64,000 nt of DNA from Halichondria panicea (Eukaryota > Porifera > Demospongiae > Suberitida > Halichondriidae). The stretch lies in the NCBI RefSeq assembly GCF_963675165.1, contig NC_087380.1, forward strand, positions 266,001-330,000, in the 5' to 3' direction. Of the stretch, positions 32,190 through 44,654 are shown in pieces (position 1 is the first letter of the stretch; each line of letters starts with the position of its first letter). The position numbers and the translations under genes are program-made. The notes under the pieces are model-generated. The model had not been told where the DNA came from. It saw only the letters and a list, made by a program, of their open reading frames with translations, and ran no database searches.

Positions 32190-32662
32190 ATGTCCAACCA
32201 GGGGCTACTCACAGAGACCAGTCACTGGTACCCTATCATCAGTTCCCTAGCAACACTAGGCCCAGTGGGGGGACCCCTGTTCATTACCTATGACATGCGG
32301 AGTGGAGCCTAACCTGCACATGTACAAGATCATAGCCAGTGCTGCACAGACCAACAGCACAGCTGCCCACTCGGCAGCAGTGGACTGGTGGAGAATGCTC
32401 AACTCTAGAGTGAAGCCAGATGTAGAGTTAATGAACACGCTGATCCGCTGCTGTGAGGTGTGTGGGGAGTGGGAGAGAGGTTTCCTGTTCCTGGGGCTGT
32501 TCGAGCAGTGCCAACTATCACCTGACATGGACACCTTTGATGCCCTCTTTAAGGTAGGGCATCTGTTTACTTGCAAGATCCCTAAAAGATATTGTGTTTT
32601 TTGGCGCTAATTACTATTAAAAATTAAGTAGTTAATAATTGTGACCTATAATCTAGTCAACC

Positions 32663-32766
32663 CAGAGGAGGTCCGACATGCGTGCACGAATCACTACAAG
32701 TGATATGTCCAGGCCAAATGCACTAGCACTTGCAGTGATTCGTGCACGCATGTCGGACCTCCTCCG
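32663..32766. mobile_element. 104-bp hairpin element in intron 11 of P2
   Basis: Copy of the P1 hairpin with a slightly longer loop. Left flank TAGTCAACC (32654-32662), right flank TAATCAACC, so the 9-bp duplication has one later change. Confidence 0.82.
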
Positions 32767-32834
32767 TAATCAACCACTGCACATTTGACCAAAATACTAA
32801 CCCCACCTCACCCACACCCACACACACTCCCCCA

Positions 32835-32891
<57 letters not shown>

Positions 32892-33227
32892 CACAGATCT
32901 GTGATGCTACAAGAGACCATGATCGACTGATTGCTCTGAGCTCACTAGCAGAGACAATACTACCACAGCAACGAGATCATGTGAGAGATGAAGTCCAGAG
33001 AATACACAACAATTGGACTCATAATGAACAGCATCATTCAGAGTCAGAATAGTAGCTACACAATGTCGTCATTAATATTAGTGGTTGTGCTTATTTGTGG
33101 GATTTTTTCTCATGTTCAACTTGACAGCGTTTTTGAATGAAAAACATTGTGAGAGGGGGAGGGGCTGATGAAGTATGTATAACTGCATGCTCTATCGATC
33201 TGAAATACAATTATGTGATAATTCAGT

Positions 33228-34879
33228 TTAGTTGTCGTATACAGCAGCTGGAGCCTCCCGCCCACTCATAGTCGAGTAGGCATTGTTTTGTGTGTAGCTG
33301 TAGTCGCCTTTGACCTCTCCAGAGGCTGAGATCTCCTCATAAGTTACAGGGACGGTCTCGTAGGTAGTGACTGCACTTTGACCCTGGTCAGTAAGGGAGA
33401 TATCTTGAGTAACAGTCCTGTGTGTGGAGAGAACAATTGTTATAGTATTAGTTATGACAATTAATTTGTACTATGACAATAACAATTGTTTAGTTTTTGT
33501 TTACGCTAAACAAACTCAACAGATAACAAAACTCACATTTTCCCTCCTTTTTTATATCGGTGCACTAGGTAGGTCACCATCACTACAATCACTGCAATTA
33601 CCAGGGCCAACACTCCTCCCACCACTCCTCCCACCACAAGAACAGTGCTGGAGCACTGATAGAGAGGACTCTTATCAGTAGCTGTAATGGAATGCATGAG
33701 ACAAACCATAAGCTGTTAGTACCAACCTAACACAATACATGCTGTGCTCATCCCTCCACTGGTAGGCACCACACAGCAGTAGACACCACCAGGAGCAGCA
33801 GCTGTTCCACTCATCATCAGACTGACACTCATCTGACCTCTGCTAACATACAATGCTCCATTCTCCATAACAACAAAGCCGTTTGGATAGTACCAATCTC
33901 CCGTGTTCCCCTCATAGCAGCCAGCAAGGTCAGTATGACAGACGAGGCCACTCCCCTCTCACGGAGAACAGGGGGATCTCAGAGAGCCCAGACAAGTAGT
34001 TGGTGGAGAAGAGGGACAAGTACACAGGGGGAGGGACTAGGGGGGGGGTCATGTAAAATACAATAAATGCAAAACTTGAACTGCTGTATACTTACTTTGA
34101 CAGGAGGATGGTGAGCTGCTCCAGTTTCCAGTACTCAAATATGTGATGGTTTCAGAGCCAATAAGAATGAATCCAGTGTCACAGGTGTAGGTGGCTACAG
34201 TGTCCACTGGTCTTGGACTCACCATAGTGTAGCTGATCACTCCATTGGCTGGTACAGTGAGGTCAGAACAGGTGACTGTGTTCACATAATTATATCAACC
34301 AAAGTGTTACGATATTATCAGTATAGTGGAACTCACATTGACAGATTGGAGGTGACCCACTCCAGCTCCCTTTAGCCACACAGACCCTGGTAGTGTTTCC
34401 TCCAGTGAGAGTGTAGCCAGTGTTGCAGGAGTGCGCAGCACTAGAGCCGAAAGGTCTGTTGTCAGTGGATCCACCACCGTACATGATCATCCCATTCGTC
34501 AGTGAGGGTAAGTCAGGGCAGTTAGCTGTATAGGAGACGATACACTCAACAAACAAAGTACAAAGTTCATACTTACGCTGACAATTTGGAGCAAACCCAC
34601 TCCACACTCCATCACTCCCACAAGTCCTAGTGGTAGTGCCTCCATTGAGAGTGTAGCCAGTGGTACAGGTGTAGGTGGCCACAATACCATCACTTAGTGA
34701 TGGGCCAGAGTAGGAGACCCCTCTATTGGTGGGGGGAGGGAGGGACAAGCAGACCACTACATGCAAGGAATATATTGTACATATTTATATTATAGCAATC
34801 ATTATCATCACCTTGCTGTCCCCAGCAGGTGGACACAGCACACAGCAAAAAGCAGCAGAAGCACAACACCTTGAGTCTT
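33228..34879 (-). pseudogene. R7: CCP/Ig2 receptor pseudogene with a chimeric CCP exon
   Basis: Signal exon (about 34879-34810) has lost its ATG (CTTGAGTCTTGCTCC where paralogs have TCTTCATTGCTCC) and gained an A in the leucine run. CCP exons at about 34755-34580 and 34530-34340 are open. The third CCP (about 34280-34100) is a hybrid: its first half is the TCSDLTVPANG type and its second half the LIGSETIT-LSTGNWSSSP type, with one cysteine changed to tyrosine. Ig2 (about 34040-33735) carries a 2-bp deletion near 33960 that shifts the frame. TM exon (about 33685-33537) and tail (about 33418-33228) are perfectly open, with YETVP, YEEI, DYSYT, YSTM and VYDN. It is useful as a reference for the full-length tail. 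Confidence 0.8.
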
Positions 34880-35372
34880 GCTCCAACTCTAATTAGCTAT
34901 ATAATAACTATATAATCCTATACTGACAATATGCTATAAGTATTTGTTTGGAAGTTGTTTCATTAATGATCTTTACCCCATGCTGGGCTGCTCCCACAGG
35001 TCTAACTATGAAGCTAGTTGCTAATATACACATGATAATTATCATGATGATTAATAATAAAAAAATAGGCATGCATTACAATAGAACAAATGGCCTGGCA
35101 CAGTAGCTTTTCTGTTAAATGAAATAACTTGTACTAAGCCAGAGGGGGAGGGCCTGATGAAGTACGCACAACGTGCCTGTTACTGCATGAGTCATTATGA
35201 CAAGGGAGAAAAGCTCGTACAGTAGAAGTAGTACACAAACTAGTGAAATTATTTCACATCTACAACATCTGCATCAACTAAACACTAAGTAAACATGAAG
35301 TCATAATGTGATATGTGATAGTTCAGTTCAGTTGTCGTATAATTACTCCAGCAGTTGGAGCCTCACGCCCAC
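34880..35372. other. R7-R8 junction: promoter element and PPR deletion scar
   Basis: Promoter element at 34959-34979. ATGGCCTGGCACAG (about 35092) matches the PPR-like start, and GAGGGGGAGGGCCTGATGAAG (about 35142) matches its 3' UTR, with no coding exons between. Same structure as upstream of R2 and R9. Otherwise unique AT-rich sequence. Confidence 0.7.
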
Positions 35373-37764
35373 TCACAGTCGCCCACTCACAGTCGAGTAG
35401 GCATCGTTTTGTGTGTAGCTGTAGTCACCTTTGACCTCTCCGGAGGGTGAGATCTCCTCATAAGTGACAGGGACGGTCTCGTAGGTAGCGGCTGCACTTT
35501 GACCCTGGTCAGTAAGGGCGATATCTTGAGTAACAGTCCTGTGTGTGGAATGACAATACTTATAGTATTTATGTAGTAGTAATTATGACAATAGATTAGT
35601 CCATATGTATGAAGCTTTGTAGTCTATATGACAATATACAATTGTTGTTTAGTCTTTGTTTACGCTAACAAACTCAACACAAACCACTTTAAACTAACTC
35701 ACATTTTCCCTCCTCTCTTGTACCGGAGCACTAGGTAAGTCACTATCACTACACCAGTTACTATAGCCATCACTGCTACCAGGGCCACCACTCCTCCCAC
35801 CACAGCACCAGTGTTGTCACACTGACAGGGAGAGCTCTCATCAGTAGAGGCTGTAATGGATTGTATGAGACAACCCCCACAAGATGTTAGAGTACCAACC
35901 TAACACAATACATGCTGTGCTCATCCCTCCACTGGTAGGCACCACACAGCAGTAGACACCACCAGGAGCAGTAGCAGTTCCACTCACCATCAGACTGACA
36001 CTCATCTGACCTCTGCTAACATACAACGCTCCATCCTCCATAACAACAGAGCCGTTAGGATAGTACCAATCTCCAGTGTTCCCCTCACAGCAGCCAGCAA
36101 GGTCAGTATGACAGACGAGGCCACTCCCCTCTCCCACAGAGGACAGGAGGATCTCAGAGAGCCCAGACAAGTACTTGGTGGAGGAGAGGGACAAGTACAC
36201 AGGAGGGGCTACGCATGGGGGTCATAAAATACAATGCATGCAGAAACTGCCACTTACTCTGACAGGATGGTGAGCTACTCCAGTTTCCAGCACTCAAACA
36301 TGTGATGGTTTCAGAGCCAATCAAAAGGTATCCAGTATCACAGGTGTAGGTCACCTCTCCTTCGATTATTGTGCTGGTTGGTTGTCCGGGATATCCGTTG
36401 GTAATAGAGGGAGGAGGGCCACAGGAAACTGTAACCAAGGATACTTAGTATTTACGTAACTGTACTCGACGAACACAAACAGTACTAGTATACAAAGTCC
36501 ATTCCACTCACTTTGACAAGTTAGAGCTGACCCACTCCACATTCCATCACTCTCACAAGTCCTGGTGCTGCCTCCAGTGAGAATGTAGCCAGTGGTACAG
36601 GTGTAGGTGGCCACAGTGTTCACTGGTCTCAGACTAGCAGTCCCCATATTGTAGCTGATTACTCCATTGGCTGGTACAGTGAGGTCAGAACAGGTGGCTG
36701 TGTTCACATAATTATATCAACATCAACTGTTACGATAATTATTATATAGTGGAACTCACATTGACAAGTTGGAGCTGACCCAGTCCAGATCCCTCCACTC
36801 ACACAGGTCCTGGTAGTGTCCCCTCCAGTGAGAGTGTAGCCAGTGTTGCAAGAGTAGGTAGCAATAGAGGAGAAAGGTCTGTTGCCAGGGGATCCAGCAC
36901 TGTACATAATCATCCCATTGGTCAGTGAGGATAAGTCAGGGCAGTCAGCTGTATAGGAGACGATACACTCAACAAACAAACAGTACAAAGTCCATTCCAC
37001 TTACGCTGACAAGATGGAGCTGACCCACTCCACAATCCATCACTCTTACAAGCCCTGGTGCTGCCTCCATTGAGAGTGTATAGCCAGTGTCACAGGTGTA
37101 GGTGGCCACAGTACCACCACTCAGTGTTTGGTCAGAGTAGGACATCCCTCCATTGGTGGGGGGAGGGAGGGACATACACATCGATGACACCGATGACACC
37201 ACTGCGTACAGATGATATTGGATAAGGTGACCATTGTACAATGTACAATCCACTCACCCAGGTTAGCACAGAGGGTCATATCTCCTCCAGTAGTTGGTAC
37301 AGTACAACAGTAGGACCCGGTGGGAGTGAGGGGGTTGTTAGTTTCTCTACGAGCCAGTCTGATGACCTGAGGTGCCCCCCGTAGAATGTAGAACTGCTGT
37401 CCAGCAGTCATTGATCCACCTTCTTGCAGTATCACACTCCCACCAGGATACGTCCACTGTCCTAGTGCTCCCATGCCATTGTTGTCACTACTTCTACAGC
37501 AGGTAGTGAGGTCAGTGTTACAGGTGAGAGTTGGGAGACCAACATCCTCTCCAATGTCAGTGATGAGGATCTCAGTATTGTCAGTAGTGATGCTAGAACC
37601 AGATCCCAGAGTCAGGTACACTGTTCAGTGATGCAAGGTTACTAATTCAGCTATACAACCTAATTCATAGCTCATACTCCACTACTAGTGTTACCTTGCT
37701 GTCCCCAGCATGTGGACACAACACACAGCAAAAGTAGCAGAAGCTGAACACCTTGAGTCTTCAT
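35373..37764 (-). CDS. R8: Ig/CCP receptor with one frameshifted CCP exon
   Basis: Signal exon from ATG 37764, Ig1 about 37620-37257 (open), four CCP exons (about 37200-37010, 36955-36760, 36705-36515, 36430-36260), Ig2 about 36205-35905, TM about 35855-35705, tail about 35540-35373. The first CCP has a 2-bp insertion (GAGTGTATAGCC for GAGTGTAGCC, about 37079) that shifts the frame. Since CCP exons are multiples of three with phase-1 borders, skipping that exon would restore an Ig1-CCP3-Ig2 receptor. The tail has YETVP, YEEI, DYSYT and YSTV, then the 14-bp duplication shared with R1 and R10 stops it. It shares a 101-bp divergent promoter with P3. Confidence 0.7.
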
Positions 37765-37865
37765 TGTTTGTATCTTGGCTTGCACACATCCAAAAAACAG
37801 CTAATTGGCTTGCATGACACACATCCAAAACAGTTATCTTCCATTAATGATCTTTACCCACCCAC
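37765..37865. promoter_or_regulatory. Divergent promoter shared by R8 and P3
   Basis: The element is at 37840-37860. The region is 30 bp longer than at R3/P1 because TTGGCTTGCA..ACACATCCAAAA is duplicated (about 37776-37800 and 37806-37830). Confidence 0.7.
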
Positions 37866-40800
37866 ATGGCCTGGCACAGAGCAGCAAGACCTTGGTTCAC
37901 ACTCCCTCTCCTCAGACACCATCACTGTCCTTCACCCACTGTCCTCCAGGTGGTGTCTCCATGGCAGCTCTCCTGTCCTCAGCCCACCACTCTACTACCC
38001 CTCATCAGACAATGGTCACAACACTCAGATACTGGTGAGACATTGTGAGAATAGTATGGTGGTCCGTAGAATGAGACCCATCCCCTCACACACACACACA
38101 CGCACACCCACACACACACACAGGTACCTCCACTAGTCAGTACAGGGAACTAAGAGAGCTAGTAAGGTAAGGCTCTGTAGCGTGTTGAAAACACACTATT
38201 ATATGCAGAGTCGACATTTATAGTATACGTCAATATTTAACTTCTTGCCACCAGTTCTGGACAATATGATAGAGCACTGGATTTGTGGGAGGAGTCTAAG
38301 ATGAGTGGTAGCATGGACACGGACAGTTACACGGTTGTCATGGCAATGTGTGAGAGGCTGGGTAGCTCAGAGGCTGCACTGGCCCTGAGGGAGGACATGA
38401 GGTCACAGGGGCTGGCAATGGGGGACAGGTATTACTAGCATATCAACCAACCTGACATCCTCTGTAATGGATGCGTTTGTAGCCCTTTCATAGCTCTGTC
38501 TATTGAATGTGCTTTATTATTCTTTATTGATGATTTTCCTCACAAATAAGCATGTTTGATAGCTTACTTTAATTGGCATAATTTAACGTACATACCCACA
38601 ATGTTGGTTGCTTAACTCTGATGCCCTCCTGCACAGATGTTGTCTCCACTTAGTGACCACCCTCATTGCTGATGATAGGGCTGGGGAGGCTGTGGAGGTC
38701 ATGAGGGGGGAGTGGTTGCAGGTACACACACTAACCACCCACCACACCCCTCACACTCATCCTGTACCTACACTAACCACCCACCACACCCCTCACCCCT
38801 CACACTCATCCTGTACCTACACTAACCACCCACACACACAGACTGGTACGTGCTTCCTACCAGTAGTAGCTAAACAGTTACTAGATAACAAGCATCCTGC
38901 ACTGGCTCTGGAGGCGTGCTCGCTGACCTCTGACCCCTCCCACCCCCTCCTGTGTGTACAGCTGGAGTGTCTTGGTTCCCTCGGACAAGTGGAGGAAATG
39001 CAACAACTCTTGGAGGAGGTGGTCTGGAAAACCAGGAAAAATAATTCACTTATTTATATTCTATTATACAGTCTGTTGGTGTTGAGAGTGATTCGTTGCA
39101 AGTGGCCTTTGTTAATGGCCTGTCACTGGCTGGCCTCCACCACAGAGCAATGGAGCGTCTCTCTAGTCTCAAGTGAGGGCCACTGATACCAGTGTAATCT
39201 TCAGCATCTTAGAGTATCTACTAACTACAGTGTACTGTGTCCTGTACTGCCTCTGCCTGTGTTCCTGCTACAGGTGTATTGCTAGCCCATATAGAGTATG
39301 TACTAACTACAGTGTACTGTGTCCTGTACTGCCTCTGCCTGTGTTCCTGCTACAGGTGTATTGCTAGCCCATATAGAGTATGTACTAACTACAGTGTACT
39401 GTGTCCTAGCTGTACTGCCTCTGCCTGTGTTCCTGCTACAGGTGTATTGCTAGCCCATATAGAGTATGTACTAACTACAGTGTACTGTGTCCTGTACTGC
39501 CTCTGCCTGTATTCCTGCTACAGGTGTATTGCTAGCCCATATAGAGTATGTACTAACTACAGTGTACTGTGTCCTGTACTGCCTCTGCCTGTGTTCCTGC
39601 TACAGGTGTATTGCTAGCCCATATAGAGTATGTACTAACTACAGTGTACTGTGTCCTAGCTGTACTGCCTCTGCCTGTGTTCCTGCTACAGGTGTATTGC
39701 TAGCCCATATAGAGTATGTACTAACTACAGTGTACTGTGTCCTGTACTGCCTCTGCCTGTCTTCCTGCTACAGGTGTATTGCTAGCCCATATAGAGTATG
39801 TACTAACTACAGTGTACTGTGTCCTGTACTGCCTCTGCCTGTGTTCCTGCTACAGGTGTATTGCTAGCCCACGGACACTGTGTCTGTTACTAGAGGCCAC
39901 CAGGAGAGGGGAGGATGTGGGATCAGCTGCTGCTGTGTTCCACACACTCTGGGAGCAAACCTTCACTCTTAAGGTACGTTAATACAGTCCCCCTATAAAA
40001 GCTAGATATGATTAACATTTCCAATATAGGATCTCTCTGTCCAGTTCCTCCAGACATCAGTGTCAGCTGCTGAAGAGGACAGGAGCTCTTACCTGCTCAG
40101 AGCTGCCAATGCTTGTCTCCACCTTCAAGCCCTAGCTCTGAGGGACACGGCATCAGAACACAGTGAAGCTGAAGAGCAGTTCTTGAGTTATGATTTCCCC
40201 TCTTTCCTTCATCAACAAAGTGTGTATCCCGACCAGCACACATACGCAGTACGTTACCATAGCTACCACTACAAACACTGTTAATTTGTTCCTCATTTAG
40301 AGAGGCCAATTTCAATTTTAATGCACTAAAATTATGGAAATTCTTTTTATTGCTAATTATTTTATCCCCCCTCAGACATTATTACTGAGGCTGTGTTTTG
40401 ATGAGGGGTCTCTAGACACTGCTGATCGTGCCATCAAGTCTCTGTTCCAGTGTGGTTCACCTTTGACCTCCGAGGCCTTTGTCGAGTGGGCGGGACACTG
40501 CGGCCCAATCACCCCTCAACAAGCTAACAGGGTAAGCCATACAATACCCCGAGGCTATACAGTCGGCTCTGTAATAATAATTCTGATAACCCAAATTCAA
40601 CGATTTTCTGATTTTCTAAAGCACTCTTTCTAATAATTATGCTCAAATATCTCATTTGTAATGGGCCATAAGTTCCCATTTTCAATGCTATACTGTTACA
40701 GATTCTTTTCTCAGGTGTTGGGTTTAATTCGTCGTAATTTCCGTGCCCGCTATGATATTCGACTGACACTGGAGGACTATGTGCGGCTGTTGGGGGTGGA

Positions 40801-41438
40801 GCTTGTGTGTGGAGGGGACCCCAAGCAACTCACACACTCATTCAGCTACATCAGGACCATCAAGAATGTGAGCTATAATTGTATAGTGCATGGTTGGTAT
40901 AATTATATACGAGGAGGGTAGTTGGGCATCTTTCAACAGCCATAACTTTAGTACTGTTGATCTTTAGTACCAAAAATGTTATGATTTTCTGAAAGCTTAG
41001 AAAAATACCTTTCAAATGGTGTGTTTCAATCCAAAAGTTCGTTGGGGCTAGAATTTGTCATTTTTCGGCCTTGGACCATGGGCTATTATCCATGATGTGG
41101 CCAAATTGGAAATTAGTTTTATTGCTCAAATAGAAACCTTGATGACACCATTTGAAAGGTCTCTTTCTAAGCTTTCAGAAAATCAGAAAATCGCTGAAAT
41201 TGTATCCACGATACTCAAGTTATGGCAGCTGAAGAGTCCCTGAACCATCGTACTATTCTGAGATTAAACGAAGGGGGGGGGGGTAGTTGAACATTTTTCA
41301 GCTGCCATAACTTTAGTATCGTTGATCCAATGTCAAAAATGTTATAATTTTAGATACGTTTCAAGTGATGTGTTTCAATTTCATTACCCCCCTCCCACAC
41401 ACACACACGCGCACACACACGCACGCACGCACACACAC

Positions 41439-41489
<51 letters not shown>

Positions 41490-42157
41490 ATGTCCAACCA
41501 GGGACTACTCACAGAGACCAGTCACTGGTACCCTATCATCAGTGCCCTAGCAACACTAGGCCCAGTGGGGGGACCCCTGTTCATTACCTATGATGACATG
41601 CTCACATGCGGAGTGGAGCCTGACCTGCTCATGTACAAGATCATAGCCAGTGCTGCACAGACCAACAGCACAGCTGCCCACTCTGCAGCAGTCGACTGGT
41701 GGAGAATGCTCAACTCTAGAGTGAAGCCAGACGTAGAGTTAATGAACACGCTGATCCGCTGCTGTGAGGTGTGTGGGGAGTGGGAGAGAGGTTTCCTGTT
41801 CCTGGGGCTGTTCGAGCAGTGCCAACTATCACCTGACATGGACACCTTTGATGCCCTCTTTAAGGTAGGGCATCTGTTTACTGACAATTAAGATCCCCTA
41901 AAAGATATTGTGTTTTTTGGCGCTTGCTATTAAGGATTAAGTAGTTAATAATTGTGACCTATAATCTAGTCAACCCAGAGGAGGTCCGACATGCGTGCAC
42001 GAATCACTACAAGTGATATGTCCAGGCCAAATGCACTAGCACTTGTAGTGATTCGTGCACGCATGTCGGACCTCCTCTGTAGTCAACCACTGCACACTTG
42101 ACCAAAATACTAACCCCACATCACCCACCCACCCACACCCACACACACTCCCCCACC

Positions 42158-42208
<51 letters not shown>

Positions 42209-42369
42209 CACAGATCTGTGATGCTACAAGAGACCATGATCGACTGATGGCTCTGAGCTCACTAGCAGAGACAATATTACCACAGCAACGAGATCATGTG
42301 AGAGATGAGGTCCAGAGAATACACAACAATTGGACTGATAGTGAACAACATCATTCAGAGTCAGAATAG
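37866..42369 (+). CDS. P3: PPR-like gene, second apparently intact copy
   Basis: Starts MAWHRAARPW and ends at the same SESE stop as P1. I found no frameshift in the exons compared: exon 2 keeps its 43-bp size, exon 5 reads TGTCFLPVVAKQ, and exon 11 keeps TYDDMLTCGVEP. Differences from P1 are mostly synonymous or conservative (DLLMYK for DLHMYK). Intron 6 contains eight copies of the 82-86-bp acceptor unit, the largest expansion of the four genes. Intron 10 has a long (CA)n tract plus a foldback element, and intron 11 the 104-bp hairpin. Two intact, nearly identical copies may be redundant, or one may be a silent duplicate. Confidence 0.75.
39212..39873 (+). repeat. Eight-copy tandem array of the intron 6 acceptor in P3
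   Basis: Eight direct copies of the 82-bp unit, two of them 86 bp through an extra AGCT. Each has a complete CTGCTACAG acceptor followed by GTGTATTGCTAGCCCA. Only the last one leads into the rest of exon 7. Seven decoy acceptors therefore precede the true one. Confidence 0.94.
41976..42079. mobile_element. 104-bp hairpin element in intron 11 of P3, perfect 9-bp target duplication
   Basis: Best-preserved copy: the arms pair essentially perfectly from CAGAGGAGGTCCGACATGCG, and both flanks are TAGTCAACC (41967-41975, 42080-42088). Confidence 0.87.
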
Positions 42370-42549
42370 TAGCTACACAATGTCGTCATTAATATTAGTG
42401 GTTGTGCTTATTTGTGGTATTTTTTCTCATGTTCAACTTGACAGCGTTTTTGAAATGAAATAACATTGTAAGAGGGGAGGGGCTGATGAAGTATGTATAA
42501 CTGCATGCTCTATCAATCTGAAATACAATTATGCGATAATACAGTTTAG

Positions 42550-44654
42550 TTATCCTATAACAGCAGCTGGAGCCTCCCGCCCACTCATAGTCGAGTAGGC
42601 ATCGTTTTGTGTATAGTTGTAGTCGCCTCTGACCTCTCCGGAGGCTGAGATCTCCTCATAAGTTACAGGGACGGTCTCGTAGATAATAGCTGCACTCTGA
42701 CCCTGGTCAGTAAGGGGAATATCTTGAGGAGCAGTCCTGTGTGTGTGTGAAGATAATTATAATTATTAGCAAGCCTAGATTATATGGATGGATGGCCACA
42801 AGCAGTTTATTGGCACGTATATAGTGTTAAATTTGTGGCACCCATTCCAATGTAATAATGTATACGTAGTTGGTGATCAAACCAGACAATTTCCTGTGAG
42901 CTGGTGAACCACAGTGCCAACATGATATGAGATCATAATGGCAGTGCCATACAAGTGATTTTAAAACCCTGCTTTGGTGTTTTTAAAGATTAGGCATCAC
43001 CAGTTTGTTTATCCATATGAAGGTTTACACTGAACATGCTAGGCGTAACTAAGCCGGCAGGAGGCAGACCTCAAAAAATGTTGACTGTAACTCACATTTT
43101 CCCTCCTCTCTTGTACCGGAGCACTAGGTAGGTCACCATCACTACAGTCACTGCAATCACTGCTACCACTACCAAGGTTACTACCACTCCTCCCACCACA
43201 GCACCAGTGTTGTCACACTGACAGAGAGAGCTCTCATCAGTAGAGGCTGTATAATGGGATAACCCACAAGCTGTTAGTACATATTGTTAGTACAACCTAA
43301 CACAATGCACATGCTGCACTTACTTGCAGTGGGTACTTCAGTTACTGAAAAACATGCAGGATATAACGATGAGAACATAGACCCACTTACGTACCTAACT
43401 GCACACAGAAGGCTTGGATGACCCCAGTGTTGTCAGGAATCACACAGCAGTAGGAGCCAATGGGGCCTGACACAGACCCTCGACGATGGAGTCTGAGTAC
43501 ACCTGTATCTCCAACACTGTACAATAGATCAGTGTTTGAATCAGTAATGTCCGGACTCCTAGTGACAGCTGTTCCATTTGGTAGTAGCCAATCTCCTAAT
43601 CCATTGGCACTATTGGGATTATCTTGTCCTGTACAGCAAATAGTTGAGTCAGTTCTGCAAGTCAATGCTGTCTCAGTGGTATCTCCGATGGTGTCTATGG
43701 CAACCTGTGAGTTCATAACAGCATAGTTGGTAGTTCCCATGGAGACGTAGACAGGAGGTACTGTGGGGGTGGGGGATTGTAACTCTGTTAGAGTTCATTG
43801 TACTAGCTTACATTGACAGGTTGGAGTTGATCCACTCCACAATCTGTCAGCTCCACACACTCTGGTAGCAGTGTTGGTAGTGGAGGGTACGTATTCATTC
43901 AAGCAGCTCTGTGTAGCCACTGTTCTCTCTACTTTGAGGCTGGAGTCTGAACTGGGAAGTCTGTAGCTGATCACTCCATTGGTTGGTATAGTGAGGTCAG
44001 GACAGATGGCTGCATATAGGGGTTATACAATCTATACCAACCATCACAACTATCACCACTTTACCTAAACAAACAAGATCTGATCCACCCTACGATCTGT
44101 CAGGCAGACACTCTCTAGTAGTGCTGGTATTCCTGGAACGTGTGTATCCAGACATGCAGCTCTGTCCGGCCACTGTTCCCTGCCGGTGTACACCGGGAGT
44201 AAAACGGCTGCTGTACATGATAACTCCATTGGCTGGCACAGGGAGCTGGCTAGGACATGTCACTGTGGAGACCGACACAATCTACTGATCAACCATTACC
44301 ACTAGTTTGTACAACGCATACCTACACAGGTTGGAGCTGACCCACTCCACATTCCATCACTCCCACAAGTCCTGTTGGTGCTGCCTCAGTGGTACAGTTA
44401 TAGGTGGCCACAGTGTTCTCACCCAGTGTCATGTTAGATCCTTTTTGGAGGCGGGCCACGCCCATCTAGTGTCATGTTAGAGTAGGAGACCCCTCCATTG
44501 GTGGGGGGAGGGAGGGACGAGCAGACCACTACATACAAGGGATATTATACACACCTGTATTTACATAGCAATCATTATCATCACCTTGCTGTCCCCAGCA
44601 GGTGGACACAGCACACAGCAACAGCAGCAGAAGCACAACACCTTGAGTCTTCAT
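42550..44654 (-). CDS. R9: CCP/Ig3 receptor with damaged CCP exons
   Basis: Signal exon from ATG 44654 (open), three CCP exons, Ig3 about 43765-43390 (open and complete; reference copy for Ig3), stalk, TM about 43250-43095, tail about 42735-42550; no Ig1. The first CCP (about 44525-44330) has an internal deletion plus a 43-bp insertion that duplicates AGTGTCATGTTAGA. The second (about 44265-44065) has TAG (44092-44090) where R2 keeps the conserved Trp TGG. The third (about 44015-43810) is open. Skipping both bad exons would leave CCP1-Ig3-TM-tail in frame. The tail has YETVP, YEEI, DYNYT and YSTM; a 1-bp insertion replaces the final VYDN with VIG. It may be a degenerating gene. Confidence 0.6.

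Larger units (their letters stand above)
28958..33052 (+). pseudogene. P2: PPR-like gene copy with an 11-bp frameshift deletion
   Basis: Same 12-exon layout as P1, nearly identical in sequence, with start MAWHRAARPW. Exon 1 has an in-frame 6-bp deletion. In exon 11 the text CCTATGACATGCGGAG (about 32288-32303) lacks 11 bp compared with P1 and P3. This moves YDDMLTCGVEP out of frame, after which the frame ends soon (SGGTPVHYL then stop). The remaining exon 11 and the last exon are otherwise clean, so the lesion is recent. Loss of the last third of the protein makes a normal function unlikely. A single intron 6 acceptor unit and a 104-bp hairpin (32663-32766) are present. Confidence 0.75.
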
